DNA of 64,000 bases from Alisma plantago-aquatica (lineage: Eukaryota; Streptophyta; Magnoliopsida; Alismatales; Alismataceae): the NCBI GenBank assembly GCA_963693085.1, contig OY856409.1, forward strand, positions 661,105,591 through 661,169,590, given 5' to 3'. Below the pieces are notes generated by a model, which was not told the DNA's origin, ran no database searches, and saw only the letters and a list, made by a program, of their open reading frames with translations. This document shows, in pieces, positions 26,204 to 37,180 of this stretch. A program made the position numbers and the translations under genes. Each line of letters opens with the position of its first letter. Within the stretch, counting starts at the first letter, position 1.

Positions 26204-27590
26204 TGTTGGCTAAATTGACATTATGATAAATCCCTTTGTTTCGATGATGACAAACATTTCATTCTTGTCGATCTAACGTGCTACTTGAGTGTTGCAGGAA
26301 TAAGGTGTATGACAAAGTACTAGGGAATCTATACGCTTGGATATTTGTAAATTTCATGAAATGTAATCAATTGTAAACTTGTACAAATATATAATGTACA
26401 AGTACTTAGACTTCATGTAAATCAAGCGTTAGATCTCCTCTAGCCAATCACTACACTTAGATAGGTCATCCCCTTCAATAGTGTCACATATGCACACTCA
26501 TACACACACTTAATGCCTTAAATTGAAACATTGAAACAGGGGCAATCTCAGTCGACAAACTCCTCAACCGAGACACTCTCGGTCGACAAACTTCTCGACC
26601 GAGAAAGATCCAAGTAGCCGTTAGACACAGCTGATAAGGTAGTTGGCAGTTGGAGATGAACGTTGCAAACACTTGATCTAGAGAGCCTGTCGGTCGACAA
26701 TTCCTCGACCGAGATGGACTCTGACAGCAACTGCAGAATTAATTAATTAGCCATTGCTAATGCAACCAACTTGTACCTAACGACTAGTTAAGCACTTAGA
26801 ACCCCCTAGAAAGTGTCTAGAACGTCCTTAAGCACTTGTAGGCCATTCCTATAAATATGACATGCTTTAGGACACCTAAACTTACCTAAGCTACACTTGT
26901 GATACACTTGAGCATACACTTACAATTGGCAATCTGTTTTGAGATATTGAGCAACACTTGCATTGGCGATCCCTCTACTTGCTCTAATTTCGTGTCCTAT
27001 AGGCTAGTATCTCCTATCCACAACAATCACACATGCATATACATTGGTTAGGAGATCTACACGCTTGATATAGGCAAATCAAGCCTTGTGCTTCAAAGGA
27101 TAAGTGTAATTTCCTATTTCCTTCTTGTTCTTTTTATTCTTTGTATTCTCCTTGCTACTCCTAGGGTTGGAGGTTGCAGATTGGAGAAGGTTCTTCTCGA
27201 TGGAGAAGGTGGACTTCAAGCTACTTCAAGAAGGCTATTGCAACGGGAAGCTACTTCAGGAGGAAGGCTACTTCAAGGGGGAGCTTGAAGTTACTTCAAG
27301 AAGGCTGCTTCAAGGTTGGTGCAATTACTTCAAGGTGAAGGCTGCTCGAAGGGTTTAGGGAAAGAATTGTAATTTTATGTAAAGTCCTTGCGAGGTAATA
27401 AAATTAAATTCGTTCAAAATCCCAGTTGGGTAAGCAACCAGGTAGTGGACTGACTACCTTAGTATTTGCTAAGGTAGGAACCAATCTAAATCCTTGTCTC
27501 CTTGTCCAATATTCTTGTGATTGGTTGTTTGAGTTAAATAATTGTTATATTAATTTAAAACCCTATTCACCCCCCTGTAGTGGTTTTTCA
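26204..27590 (+). repeat. Copia LTR 2, shared between the two array units
   Basis: Nearly identical to LTR 1. It follows a polypurine tract on its left and precedes a primer site on its right, so it serves as 3' LTR of one unit and 5' LTR of the next. Confidence 0.95.
26849..26858 (+). promoter_or_regulatory. TATA box, LTR 2
   Basis: CTATAAATAT, one base changed from the sister LTRs. Confidence 0.65.
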
Positions 27591-27592
27591 AT

Positions 27593-27604
27593 TGGTATCA
27601 GAGC
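27593..27604 (+). other. Primer binding site, copy 2
   Basis: TGGTATCAGAGC two bases after LTR 2, identical to copy 1. Confidence 0.92.
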
Positions 27605-27637
27605 AGGCTTCAAGGAACTCTAACCAAGTCTTGAAGA

Positions 27638-29323
27638 ATGGGTGACGGGTTGCTCAACAACCTCAACCTTGAAGGGACACTTGTGGCTAGACCTCCGACA
27701 TTCGATGGAACTAACTACACCTACTGGAAAAGAAGAATGCAATTTTATTTCCAAGGGATTAGTTGGGATCTATGGAGGATGGTGTCAACCCCCTATGAGC
27801 TTCCTCAAGCGGAATATGCAGCTTGGGACACCAATACGGTAAAATCGGCTCAAATGAATGCAACGACTGTAAGTATTCTCTATTGTTCAATTTCAGTAGG
27901 AGAATTTAATAGGATATCAAATTGTGAAACAGCCTATGAAATTTGGCATAGACTTTCCATAACTTATGAAGGGACTATTCAAGTCAAGAATTCCAAAATT
28001 AGTATGCTTAAATAAAAGTTTGAACATTTCCGTATGGATCCAAATGAATCTATTAGTGAAATGTATGCAAAATTCTCTTCTATTGTAAATGGTTTAAATG
28101 CTTTAGGTAAAGTTGTTCTTGAGGAAGATCAGGTGTCAAAGATCCTTAGATCACTTCCTCCCAAATACAATCCCAAGGTGACGGCCATTGAAGAAGCAAA
28201 TGACCTCACCCGACTAAAGATGGAACAACTCATTGGCAACCTAGAAGCTCATGAGGCAACTTTAGAAGAGGAAGAAAGAAGAGAATGTGAACTTCAACAA
28301 GGGAAAAAGAAGGACATTGCATTCAAAGCATCAACCAAGGACAATCATGACACAAGTGAAGATGATAGTGAAGAAGAAACTCTCATTGTAAATGGTAAGC
28401 AATATAAAAGTTTTAAAACTAATAAAACTTCTAGTGTTTCTTCTTCCAGGTGCTTTGAATGTGGCAAAAAGGGACACATGAAAGGTGATTGTCCAAAACT
28501 CAAGAAAGGGAAGAAATCATCTCACAAAAAGAAAGAAAGAGCATATAAAGCTGCATGGGATGATTCAAGTGATGATAGTGATGATGGAAAAGAAGAAGTA
28601 GAATGCCTCATTGCTACAACAAATGAAGAAGAATAAGAGGTAAGTCTTTTTGATCTACCAAAAGTAGATCTAATTGCTAGTCTTCAAGATACTCATGAGA
28701 AATATATTGAGTGCAAGAAGAAACTTAAAAAATAAAATAAAGTAAATGATGATTTAAACGTTGAACTTCTTGCTCTTGCATCTAAAAATGAAGATCTCAA
28801 AAAGGCAAATGAAGATTATGATCTTAAGTTAAAATCTGTAGAAGCTGATTACAATCTTCTTTCCTTAGAGAAGTTAAACTTGCAAACTCAAGTGAATGAT
28901 CTTCAGAAACAACCTATTTTATTTTCACACTTAGATTATGATGAGGTTGTAAAAGAGAGAAACTCTCTAGTATCTGATTTAGATCAAGCAAAGAAAGATA
29001 TAAACAACAAGATGGATGATATTGATAAGTTACAGAGTAAAATAAATGAGTTAAGAGGAAATGACATCCTTGAGAATATTCTAAAAATTTCCTCTAGCTA
29101 TAATGGAAGAAGAGGATTAGGATATGATCCAAAGAAGAATCAACCTAAAAGAGCTAAAGCATCCAAGCCTAAAATTGTGTTTGTACCTAAGAACACAATT
29201 CCTAGAAAGAAAAATGAAGTTGACTCCATTATTTGTAATTATTGCATGTGCATTGGACATTATTCATTTTCATGCCCATATAAGAAAAAGAATGATGATA
29301 TAGCTTGGATTCCTAAAACTTAG
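27638..29323 (+). pseudogene. gag: Copia gag, copy 2 (561 codons, broken by three stops)
   Basis: Same protein as copy 1, in a single frame of 561 codons with no frameshift, but with in-frame TAA stops at 28013-28015 (CAA in copy 1), 28634-28636 (GAA in copy 1) and 28733-28735. The first zinc knuckle (CFECGKKGHMKGDC) is kept. The second reads CNYCMCIGHYSFSC and still has the C, C, H, C ligands. The two copies have no disabling change in common, so each position that is broken in one is open in the other. They decayed independently, or the template was already mixed. Confidence 0.93.
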
Positions 29324-31156
29324 AAGCTTAAAATTAACAAGTTGAGATTTGACCTAAACTAATTGTTGATATACAAATGTCATATCTCAACACAATCAAG
29401 CAATAACTTGTATAATTTTGTTTGGAAACAATTAACAGTTCTGAAAAATAGTACAGAAACCTGGTCGGTCGAGAAAATGTCGACCGAGCAATCTGTCGGT
29501 CGAGAAATCTTGGACCGAGCAGGTTACTAATTTCCAGTCTGTAGTAAATCTGCTGAATGTGTTTTTCAATTAATCAAATTGCTATCTATTTGTTGTTAAT
29601 AACTATTTGTACATGCAAAATAAAGTATAAATTCTAGAAATCACCCTTGAAAACTTATTTGAGATTAATTTGGTTTATTCTCTACATGGTTTAGGTTAAA
29701 ACTGAAAATTATGAACCATGTTGATTTAAGTCAAATTACTGCCTTCATGGTCTATTCTAAGTATTCTTTGATAGAAACCATATGTTGAATTTCATGTTGT
29801 TATTGTTCTATCATTACATCATAGATATGCTTTCACCATTTCATTATTCAAAGATGATGCTTGTTGCAATAAATAAAACTCTATGGCACAAACAGATAAT
29901 GATTATTGCATGAATGGTCTTTGATGATACATAGGCAAGCAACATGAATTGTTGTTGATATATTGCTTAGAATTTCAATGCTTGCTCTTCTAAAGCAAAT
30001 AGTCGTAACACATAAGATATTAATACAAATTTCTCAATTAGACTTGAGATATTAATCATGCTTTCAAGGATATTTTTTAAGAATCTTATGGGTACAAGAA
30101 GAAATAGAATTTGATATTTATGTACCTACATCAAAGCTTATATAAATCTTCTAGGAAAATCAAGGACGAACATCTTCATATTGAGTATCATTAAAAATGC
30201 TTCAAATTGATATCTAATCAAATTACATGCAGATATTATACTTCACATATGAGTGTTCAAATTGGAAATCCGTAAAATTGCCTCTTGGTTGAAATTGAAT
30301 TTGGCCAAGGGGCGCTATGGTCGAAGTCAAGGTCGACCTAAAATAAGCTTTGACAAAATGCTTATTTGGACATCATTTTATTGTACTTAATCTTAGTATA
30401 CTTTTGATAAAGGTCAAAATCAAAATTTAAAATCATTTGTGACCTTAGAAGCTTTAAATTGCTTTAATTGTAAGATTAAGGGGGAGCTCATAAAAACAAA
30501 TTGGATTATTTGATTAAGAAGCATACAAAAACATTGTAAACATCATTTGAAGCTTGTTACGACCTTTGTATTTTTACTCTTGGTTATGAAGAAATCTATG
30601 AATTTCATAAAAATGATATATCTTGTTCTTAAAGGAACTCTCTAAACAAACCAGGGCTTAACATCCCATGCATTTGGTTAGAGACATTTTTATGTACTCT
30701 AAGATTAAAGGATTCTCATTTCATTTTTAGGGCTTAACATCCCTTGCAAAATGGGTGAGAAATCAATACACATAAGCCATAAACTTAAAAGAAACTCATA
30801 TCATTTCAAGGCTTAACATCCTTTGCAAATGATTGAGAAACAAATTGTGGCTAAATTTGACAATAAAATCCCTTGATTTTAATTGGATATCTCTTTAAGG
30901 GGGAGCAAAGCTTAAAAAGAAAGACACAAAGTCATACTAAATGATTGTATTGGATATATTTTTGAAATGACAAAGGGGGAGAAATAATATAAAATCACAA
31001 ACATAAAATTAAAATGAGTTTCATAATATCTTGGCTAGCAGTCATTTGCAAAACCAAAGATGGCTACAAAGGTAAATTTCAGGTATGAAACTCACATGTT
31101 TTATATTTCCTTATTTATATTTAGGAAATGTTTGTCATCTTCAAAAAGGGGGAGAT
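29324..31156 (+). other. Non-coding 3' interior of copia copy 2
   Basis: Counterpart of 24370-26203. Two inverted-repeat modules lie near 29464-29520, and four polypurine-type tracts at 30478-30487, 30897-30905, 30972-30982 and 31143-31155. No coding motifs. Confidence 0.85.
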
Positions 31157-32544
31157 TGTTGGCTAAATTGACATTATGATAAATCCCTTTGTTTCAATGA
31201 TGACAAACATTTCATTCTTGTCGATCTAACGTGCTACTTGAGTGTTGCAGGAATAAGGTGGATGATAAAGTACTAGGGAATCTATACGCTTGAATATTTG
31301 TAAATTTCATGAAATGTAATCAATTGTAAACTTGTACAAATATATAATGTACAAGTACTTAGACTTTATGTAAATCAAGCGTTAGATCTCCTCTAGCCAA
31401 TCACTACACTTAGATAGGTCATCCCCTTCAATAGTGTCACATATGCACACTCATACACACACTTAATGCCTTAAATTGAAACATTGAAACAAGGGCAATC
31501 CCGGTTGACAAACTCTTCGACCGAGACACTCTCGGTCGACAAACTTCTCGACCGAGAAAGATCCAAGTGGCCGTTAGACACAGCTGACAAGGTAGTTGGC
31601 AGTTGGAGATGAACGTTGCAAACACTTGATCCAGAGAGCCTGTCGGTCGACAATTCCTCGACCGAGATGGACTCTGACAGCAACTGCAGAATTAATTAAT
31701 TAGCCATTGCTAATGCAACCAACTTGTACCTAACGGATAGTTAAGTGCTTAGAACCCCCTAGAAAGTTTCTAGAACGTCCTTAAGCACTTGTAGGCCATT
31801 CCTATAAATAGAACATGCCTTAGGACACCTAAACTTACCTAAGCTACACTTGTGATACACTTGAGCATACACTTACAATTGGCAATCTGTTTTGAGAAAT
31901 TGAGCAACACTTGCATTGGTGATCCCTCTACTTGCTCTAATTTCGTGTCCTATAGGCTAGTATCTCCTATCCACAACAATCACACGTGCATATACATTGG
32001 TTAGGAGATCTACACGCTTGATACAGGCAAATCAAGCCTTGTGCTTCAAAGGATAAGTGTAATTTCTTATTTCCTTCTTGTTCTTTTTATTCTTTGTATT
32101 TTCCTTGCTACTCCTAGGGTTGGAGGCTGCGGATTGGATAAGGTTCTTCTCGATGGAGAAGGTGGACTTCGAGCTACTTCAAGAAGGCTATTGCAACGGG
32201 AAGCTACTTCAGGAGGAAGGCTACTTCAAGGGGGAGCTTGAAGTTACTTCAAGAAGGCTGCTTCAAGGTTGGTGCAATTACTTCAAGGTGAAGGCTGCTC
32301 GAAGGGTTTAGGGAAAGAATTGTAATTTTATGTAAAGTCCTTGCGAGGTAATAAAATTAAATTCTTTCAAAATCCCGGTTGGGTAAGCAACTAGGTAGTG
32401 GACTGACTACCTTAGTATTTGCTAAGGTAGGAACCACTCTAAATCCTTGTCTCCTTGTCCAATATTCTTGTGATTGGTGGTTTGAGTTAAATAATTGTTA
32501 AATTAATTTAAAACACTATTCACCCCCCCTCTAGTGGTTTTTCA
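31157..32544 (+). repeat. Copia LTR 3 of the tandem array
   Basis: Ends GGTTTTTCA, followed by the AAAAT target copy (32545-32549). It carries the same three palindromic modules, one with base changes. Confidence 0.95.
31802..31811 (+). promoter_or_regulatory. TATA box, LTR 3
   Basis: CTATAAATAG in the conserved position. Confidence 0.7.
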
Positions 32545-33827
32545 AAAATAGCAAGAAACCAAAACTTTAGAAGAACATGGTAAAAAGAGATGGAAATCAT
32601 CGATTTTCAACATAGAAGCATGGGTTTTAAGCATGTACTAAGCAATATATGAGAAGGGGGTTAACAGAACTTGCCTCTAGGAATGTAAGAAGGTCCAAAC
32701 AGAAATGATCCCGAGATTATAAGGTATGGTTGCTCCAAGCTAAGCTCCTTGCTTGAGCAAAGATCACCTTCTCCACTTTAGAGGTGCAAACCCTAGCAAA
32801 AGAGCATGGAGATGAGATGTTTTAGGGTATTAGGTGGAGTTTTACCATGTATGGTCATGGTTCCGACCTAGAAGAAGGTTTAAGGAAGACTAACAGTATG
32901 AAAATATGGAAGGAAGGGAGGAAACTTACTAGTTTTGGTCAAAATTACCAAGGAGGAGCTTTAGAGACCCTAATAGAGCAATTTGGAAGCCCTAGGAGCC
33001 TTCTTCACCAAGGTAGGCTCCCTCTATTACCTTGGGACAACAACTTCGTGGAAAAATATAGAAGGAACTATTATCTAAGATAGAGGAAAGAAAAGGAGAG
33101 CAAGAGTTTTCAAATTGTGAGTTGGGAAGGGGTATACATGGCTAATAAAGAAAGAGGTGAAGCATGAGGTATCTTAAGGGACTTTCCATGTGTCTTTAGC
33201 CTAGGGCTTGATGGCCATGCAAGAGGACAACTCATGGACTCTTCTTGGATATAAAAATTCGTTCCTAAGAGCCCACAGATCCTTCTATGCCATCCCCACC
33301 ATTTTTCAAGAAAGAAATAACCTCATTGGTTGATAGCTTTTAAAGATAAGCACCTTTATAAAGAGGGTAATCCCTATAATGCCCTTGGAAAGAAATACCA
33401 TCAAACCAAGGTGAAACTAGGTTATAGTTAATGACAAGGGAATATATAAGGATTAAAATTCAGTTGATGATTTGCAAAGAAAACCTCCCAATTGGTTAAA
33501 TTGCATAAAAGTCCAGAATGTACCTAAAATTGCATAACTTGCACAAACAACATCCAAATCGAACCAAATTTGAAACTTAGCCTCATTTTATGTTTTCAAA
33601 TCATATAAAAAAGTTATATTAAGGTTTAGAGAACTTAATTAAGGTAATTAAGCTTTCACTGAGGTATTTGTGCATAAACCCTTATATTGGTACAATTAGT
33701 GAATAAATGTTCACTAAACCACTATAATTTCCACTAATTAAACATAAATGACATAAAGGATAGAAATGAGAGGGAAACTTGGGAAAAGGTTTACATGGAG
33801 ATTACATCTAAGATTCATTATTTTACA
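32545..33827 (-). repeat. Solo LTR inserted between gypsy RNase H and integrase, right part
   Basis: Proximal part of the LTR described at 19748-21250, separated from it by the copia array. On the minus strand it starts TGTAAAATAATG at 33827. Sequence at 33421-33670 resembles the first few hundred bases of the LTR at 13998 (shared AAGTTTCAAATTTGG and GCAAGTTATGCAATTTTA), so it is a distant relative of the long gypsy LTRs here. Confidence 0.72.
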
Positions 33828-36800
33828 CCTGCTAACAATGAGACTTGCAAATGTATGATCATCTGGCGTAGCGACACCAACATGTCTCACTTGTGGCACA
33901 CCATGGAGAAAAATTGTGCTTTAATAGCAAATGATGATGAAGATGACTTCCTGGTTCATGCATCTACCACCACATTTTCCCTCCCTATATGGTAGTCTAT
34001 AGTACAATCATAGTCCTTAATAAGCTCCATCCACTTCCATTGACTCGTGTTTAGCTCTTGCTTTGAGAAGATACACTAAAGGTTCTTTTGGTCAGTGAAG
34101 ATCTAACACTTCTCACCATACATATAGTGTCTCAATATCTATAAGGCATGGACCACCACTGCAAGTTCCAGATCATGTGTCGGGTAGTTCTCCTCATGTT
34201 TCTTAAGCTGTCATGAATCAAAATAAATAACATTCTTAGCTTACATTAGCACACATCCCAAGCTATTCTTTGACACATCATAAAAGATGATGTAACCCTT
34301 CCCTTGCTCTGGCAGAACTAACACCAATGCACTGGTCAACTTCTCCTTCAACAACTAGAAAGAATGCTGATACTTTTCATCCCAAACAATAGGAACACCT
34401 TTCCCTGTCAACTTGGTTAGGGGTAATGCCACAACATTGAAGTTCTTGATGAACCTCCTGTAGTAGCCTTCCAAGCCAAAGAAACTTCACATCTCCATCG
34501 ACGTGATAGGATGCTCCCACTCTAACACTGACTATACCTTCTTTAGATCAACAAACACACCTTTAGCAGATATGATGTGACCCATAAAAGATACCTCTAT
34601 CAACCAGAACTCGCACTTGCTGAACTTAGCATACATCCTATGATGCCACAACAACGTCAAAACTGGCAAAAGTGCTACTCATGCTGCTATCTGTCTCTAG
34701 AATATGTCAATATATCATCAATGAACACCACCACAAACTGGTGAAGGTACGACCTAAGCACCCTGGTCATAAAATCCATGAAAGCTGCTGGCACGTTGGT
34801 AAACCCAAATGGCATAACCACAAACTCGTAATAACCATACCTAGTCCTAAAAGTATACTTGGGTATGTCATCTTCCTTGATCCTCAACTAATGGTAACTT
34901 GACCTCATATCTAATTTTGAGAACATGGTAGCACCTTGCAACTGGTCAAATAGATCATCTATCCTCATCAATGGGTACTTCTTCTTCATTATAACCTTTG
35001 TTCAACTGTCTATAGTCTATGCACAACCTCATGGAACCACCCCTCTTCTTCACAAACAACGTCAGAGCTCCCCAAGGGGAAGCACTCAATATTATAAAAC
35101 CTTTCTCTAACAACTCATGCTACTACTTCTTCAACTCCTGCATCTCTACCGGTGTCATCCTATGGAGTGACTGCACTGTAGGCTACATTCTAGGAACTAG
35201 ATTGATCTCAAAATCAATCTCTCTAGGAGGGGGAACACTGAGAAACTCTTTAGGGAAAATATCCTCAAACTCTCAAACCACATGCACCTCCTGGATAATA
35301 GGACTCCTCACCTTGGTATCCCCAACATGTGCCAAAAAGCCTCACACCCCTGTCTCATTATCCTCTTTGATGTCATAGATGATACCAAACACATCGAAAG
35401 AATCTTCCTATCTCCTTGGAAGATCCACAAAACATCTCCATCATAGAACATCACCACCTTAGATCTATCGTCCAAGATATCCTTGTACTTCTCCAAGGTA
35501 TCCATCCCAAGTATCACATCAAACCCATGCATATCAAGTGGCATGAGATCCACTTGAATGCTACATCCTAAGAAAGAAAGAACACAAGATGGACACACCT
35601 CTCAAAACTTGATGGAACCAACAAGAGGGGTTTCTAACCAAAAACTATCAGATCTACTACAGAAAGGCATATAACAAATATCTATCACCTCTCTCGTGTG
35701 AAAGAGTGCACCACACATGGGTTAACCAAAATAGATACAAAAGAAGAAGCAGACAAATCAGAATAAAAAAGTTCCATCTGACCTGTCATGACCTGTTGAT
35801 TAACCACTCCCTCCAACTGGCTCATAGCATAGAATTGAGCCATCACATGTTGTCATCCATGTCCTCGGCTAGCCTACCCAGAGGATCCTACATGCGATGC
35901 TTGACCACATCATCTACCACCACCACTACTGAATTGTTGTTGCTGAGAACCTTGCTAACTCTGCCTCGATTGTTGTGTCACCTCCTCATCCTTCATAGGG
36001 CAAAACAACCTTGTATGCTCCTCTGTCCACACCTATAACAAATCTTAGCCTCATACCATGGTCTAGATAGTCCTGTCACCGACACTGACTCTACACTGCA
36101 TGCTCTAGCTAGTAAAAAGTTACAACCTCTGACCTTACTCGGGGACCACTGTGACGGCACATGTGATCTTAGCTCAGAGAAAATTGAGTGATGTTGCGAC
36201 TGATGTGAAGAAAATCTTGACTTCTTAAAGCCTCCAAGCCACTGTCCCTGAAACTGAGCTTGCCTCTTTTTATCATTAGCTTCACACTTCTTTATGGCAG
36301 ACCATTTGATCCTCATCACCGACTCCACAAAGGCAGAGACCCTCTCCCTATTCTCCAAAGCAGACATTGTCATCATCAACTTTGTACTCAAGCCCTTCTT
36401 AAACCTTCAGATCCGCTCCTTATCTGTTGCCACCATGTGAGGACGGAACCTCAATAGCTCTACCTCATACTCGTTGATTGACATTGATCCCTACCAGATC
36501 TTCTCAAACTGTGATATCTTCTCATCCAGATATGTCTACAAGAAGTATCAACTCACAAACTCTCGCCAAAGCTCCTCGCAACAGATCATGACTCAAGTCT
36601 CTTCTCCTTCTCTATGGCCCATAAATGGCCAGTACTACCATTTAGTAGGTACACATCATGCTTCACCTTATCCTCATCAGGGATATTGAGGATCTTGAAA
36701 TCCTTCTCCAGCTCTGTCAGCCACATATATGTGTCCATAGGGTACACTGTATCTGCATACTCAATCCCCCCAACACGTCTCAACAACTTAAAAGTCTTCC

Positions 36801-37158
36801 CATAACCCTAGGATTCCTCATTGGGAACAATTGCTCTTGCTTGAGGTACGAGTGCTTTATCTGCCATATGCAAAATCGTGGCCATCAACTATCCAAACAT
36901 GGATCAAAATGCTAGATTGGCCATGGTTGTTGGGTCGAACTCAGGCACCTCGGGCTGCTCCGACCTCATCTCTGACACTCCATCCTCTCATGCCTTCCTC
37001 CTTGTGCCACCTCCTAGCACAACATAACTACTCTCAACATGCTCTTCACATTATCCAGACATATCTGTATAAGCATAAGCTACAGTCAGATATATTAGAT
37101 TACATATGAACATACACAAACCCTAGTCCTATGTCCATGTAGACTCAGCGAACCTAGT
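33828..37158 (-). pseudogene. Ty3/gypsy gag-PR-RT-RNaseH, heavily decayed
   Basis: From 36900 down, gag shows a retrotransposon-gag core (WLTELEKDFKILNIPDEDKVKHDVYLL, split by this frame at 36786-36586) and a broken CCHC knuckle (CYRCGQRSIQGC near 36030; the His is lost). Protease follows, with MPLDMHGFDVILGMDTLEKY (35598-35308). Its active site, normally LFDTGA, reads ALFHTRE at ~35709-35689, so the catalytic Asp is replaced. RT lies at ~35180-34480 ([21 protein letters not shown], the FIDD form of the YxDD box). RNase H remains (FTDQKNL, MELIKDYDCTIDYH) run to 33828, where the solo LTR intervenes. Integrase resumes at 19747. Stops and shifts are frequent. Confidence 0.85.
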
Positions 37159-37170
37159 GCTCTAATACCA
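37159..37170 (-). other. Primer binding site of the minus-strand gypsy element
   Basis: On the minus strand TGGTATTAGAGC, one mismatch from the initiator Met-tRNA complement, ten bases inside the 5' LTR end at 37181. It fixes the element's orientation. Confidence 0.8.
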
Positions 37171-37180
37171 ACCTATTTGG

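Larger units (their letters stand above)
21251..32544 (+). mobile_element. Tandem array of a gag-only copia (TR-GAG, Sirevirus-like) element: LTR-internal-LTR-internal-LTR
   Basis: Three near-identical LTRs of ~1387 bp (21251-22637, 26204-27590, 31157-32544) alternate with two interiors of 3566 bp each (22638-26203, 27591-31156). One target duplication, AAAAT, flanks the whole array (21246-21250 and 32545-32549), so it sits as a single unit with no duplication between copies. This is what unequal LTR recombination or a tandem cDNA would leave. Each interior has a primer site, one gag frame and a polypurine tract but no protease, integrase or RT, which fits the TR-GAG class. Confidence 0.93.

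Noticed and set aside
33795..33995. 66-codon plus-strand open frame near the solo LTR edge
   Set aside because: Antisense of gypsy RNase H and linker sequence (DCTIDYH..., SSSSFAIKAQ), which explains it better.
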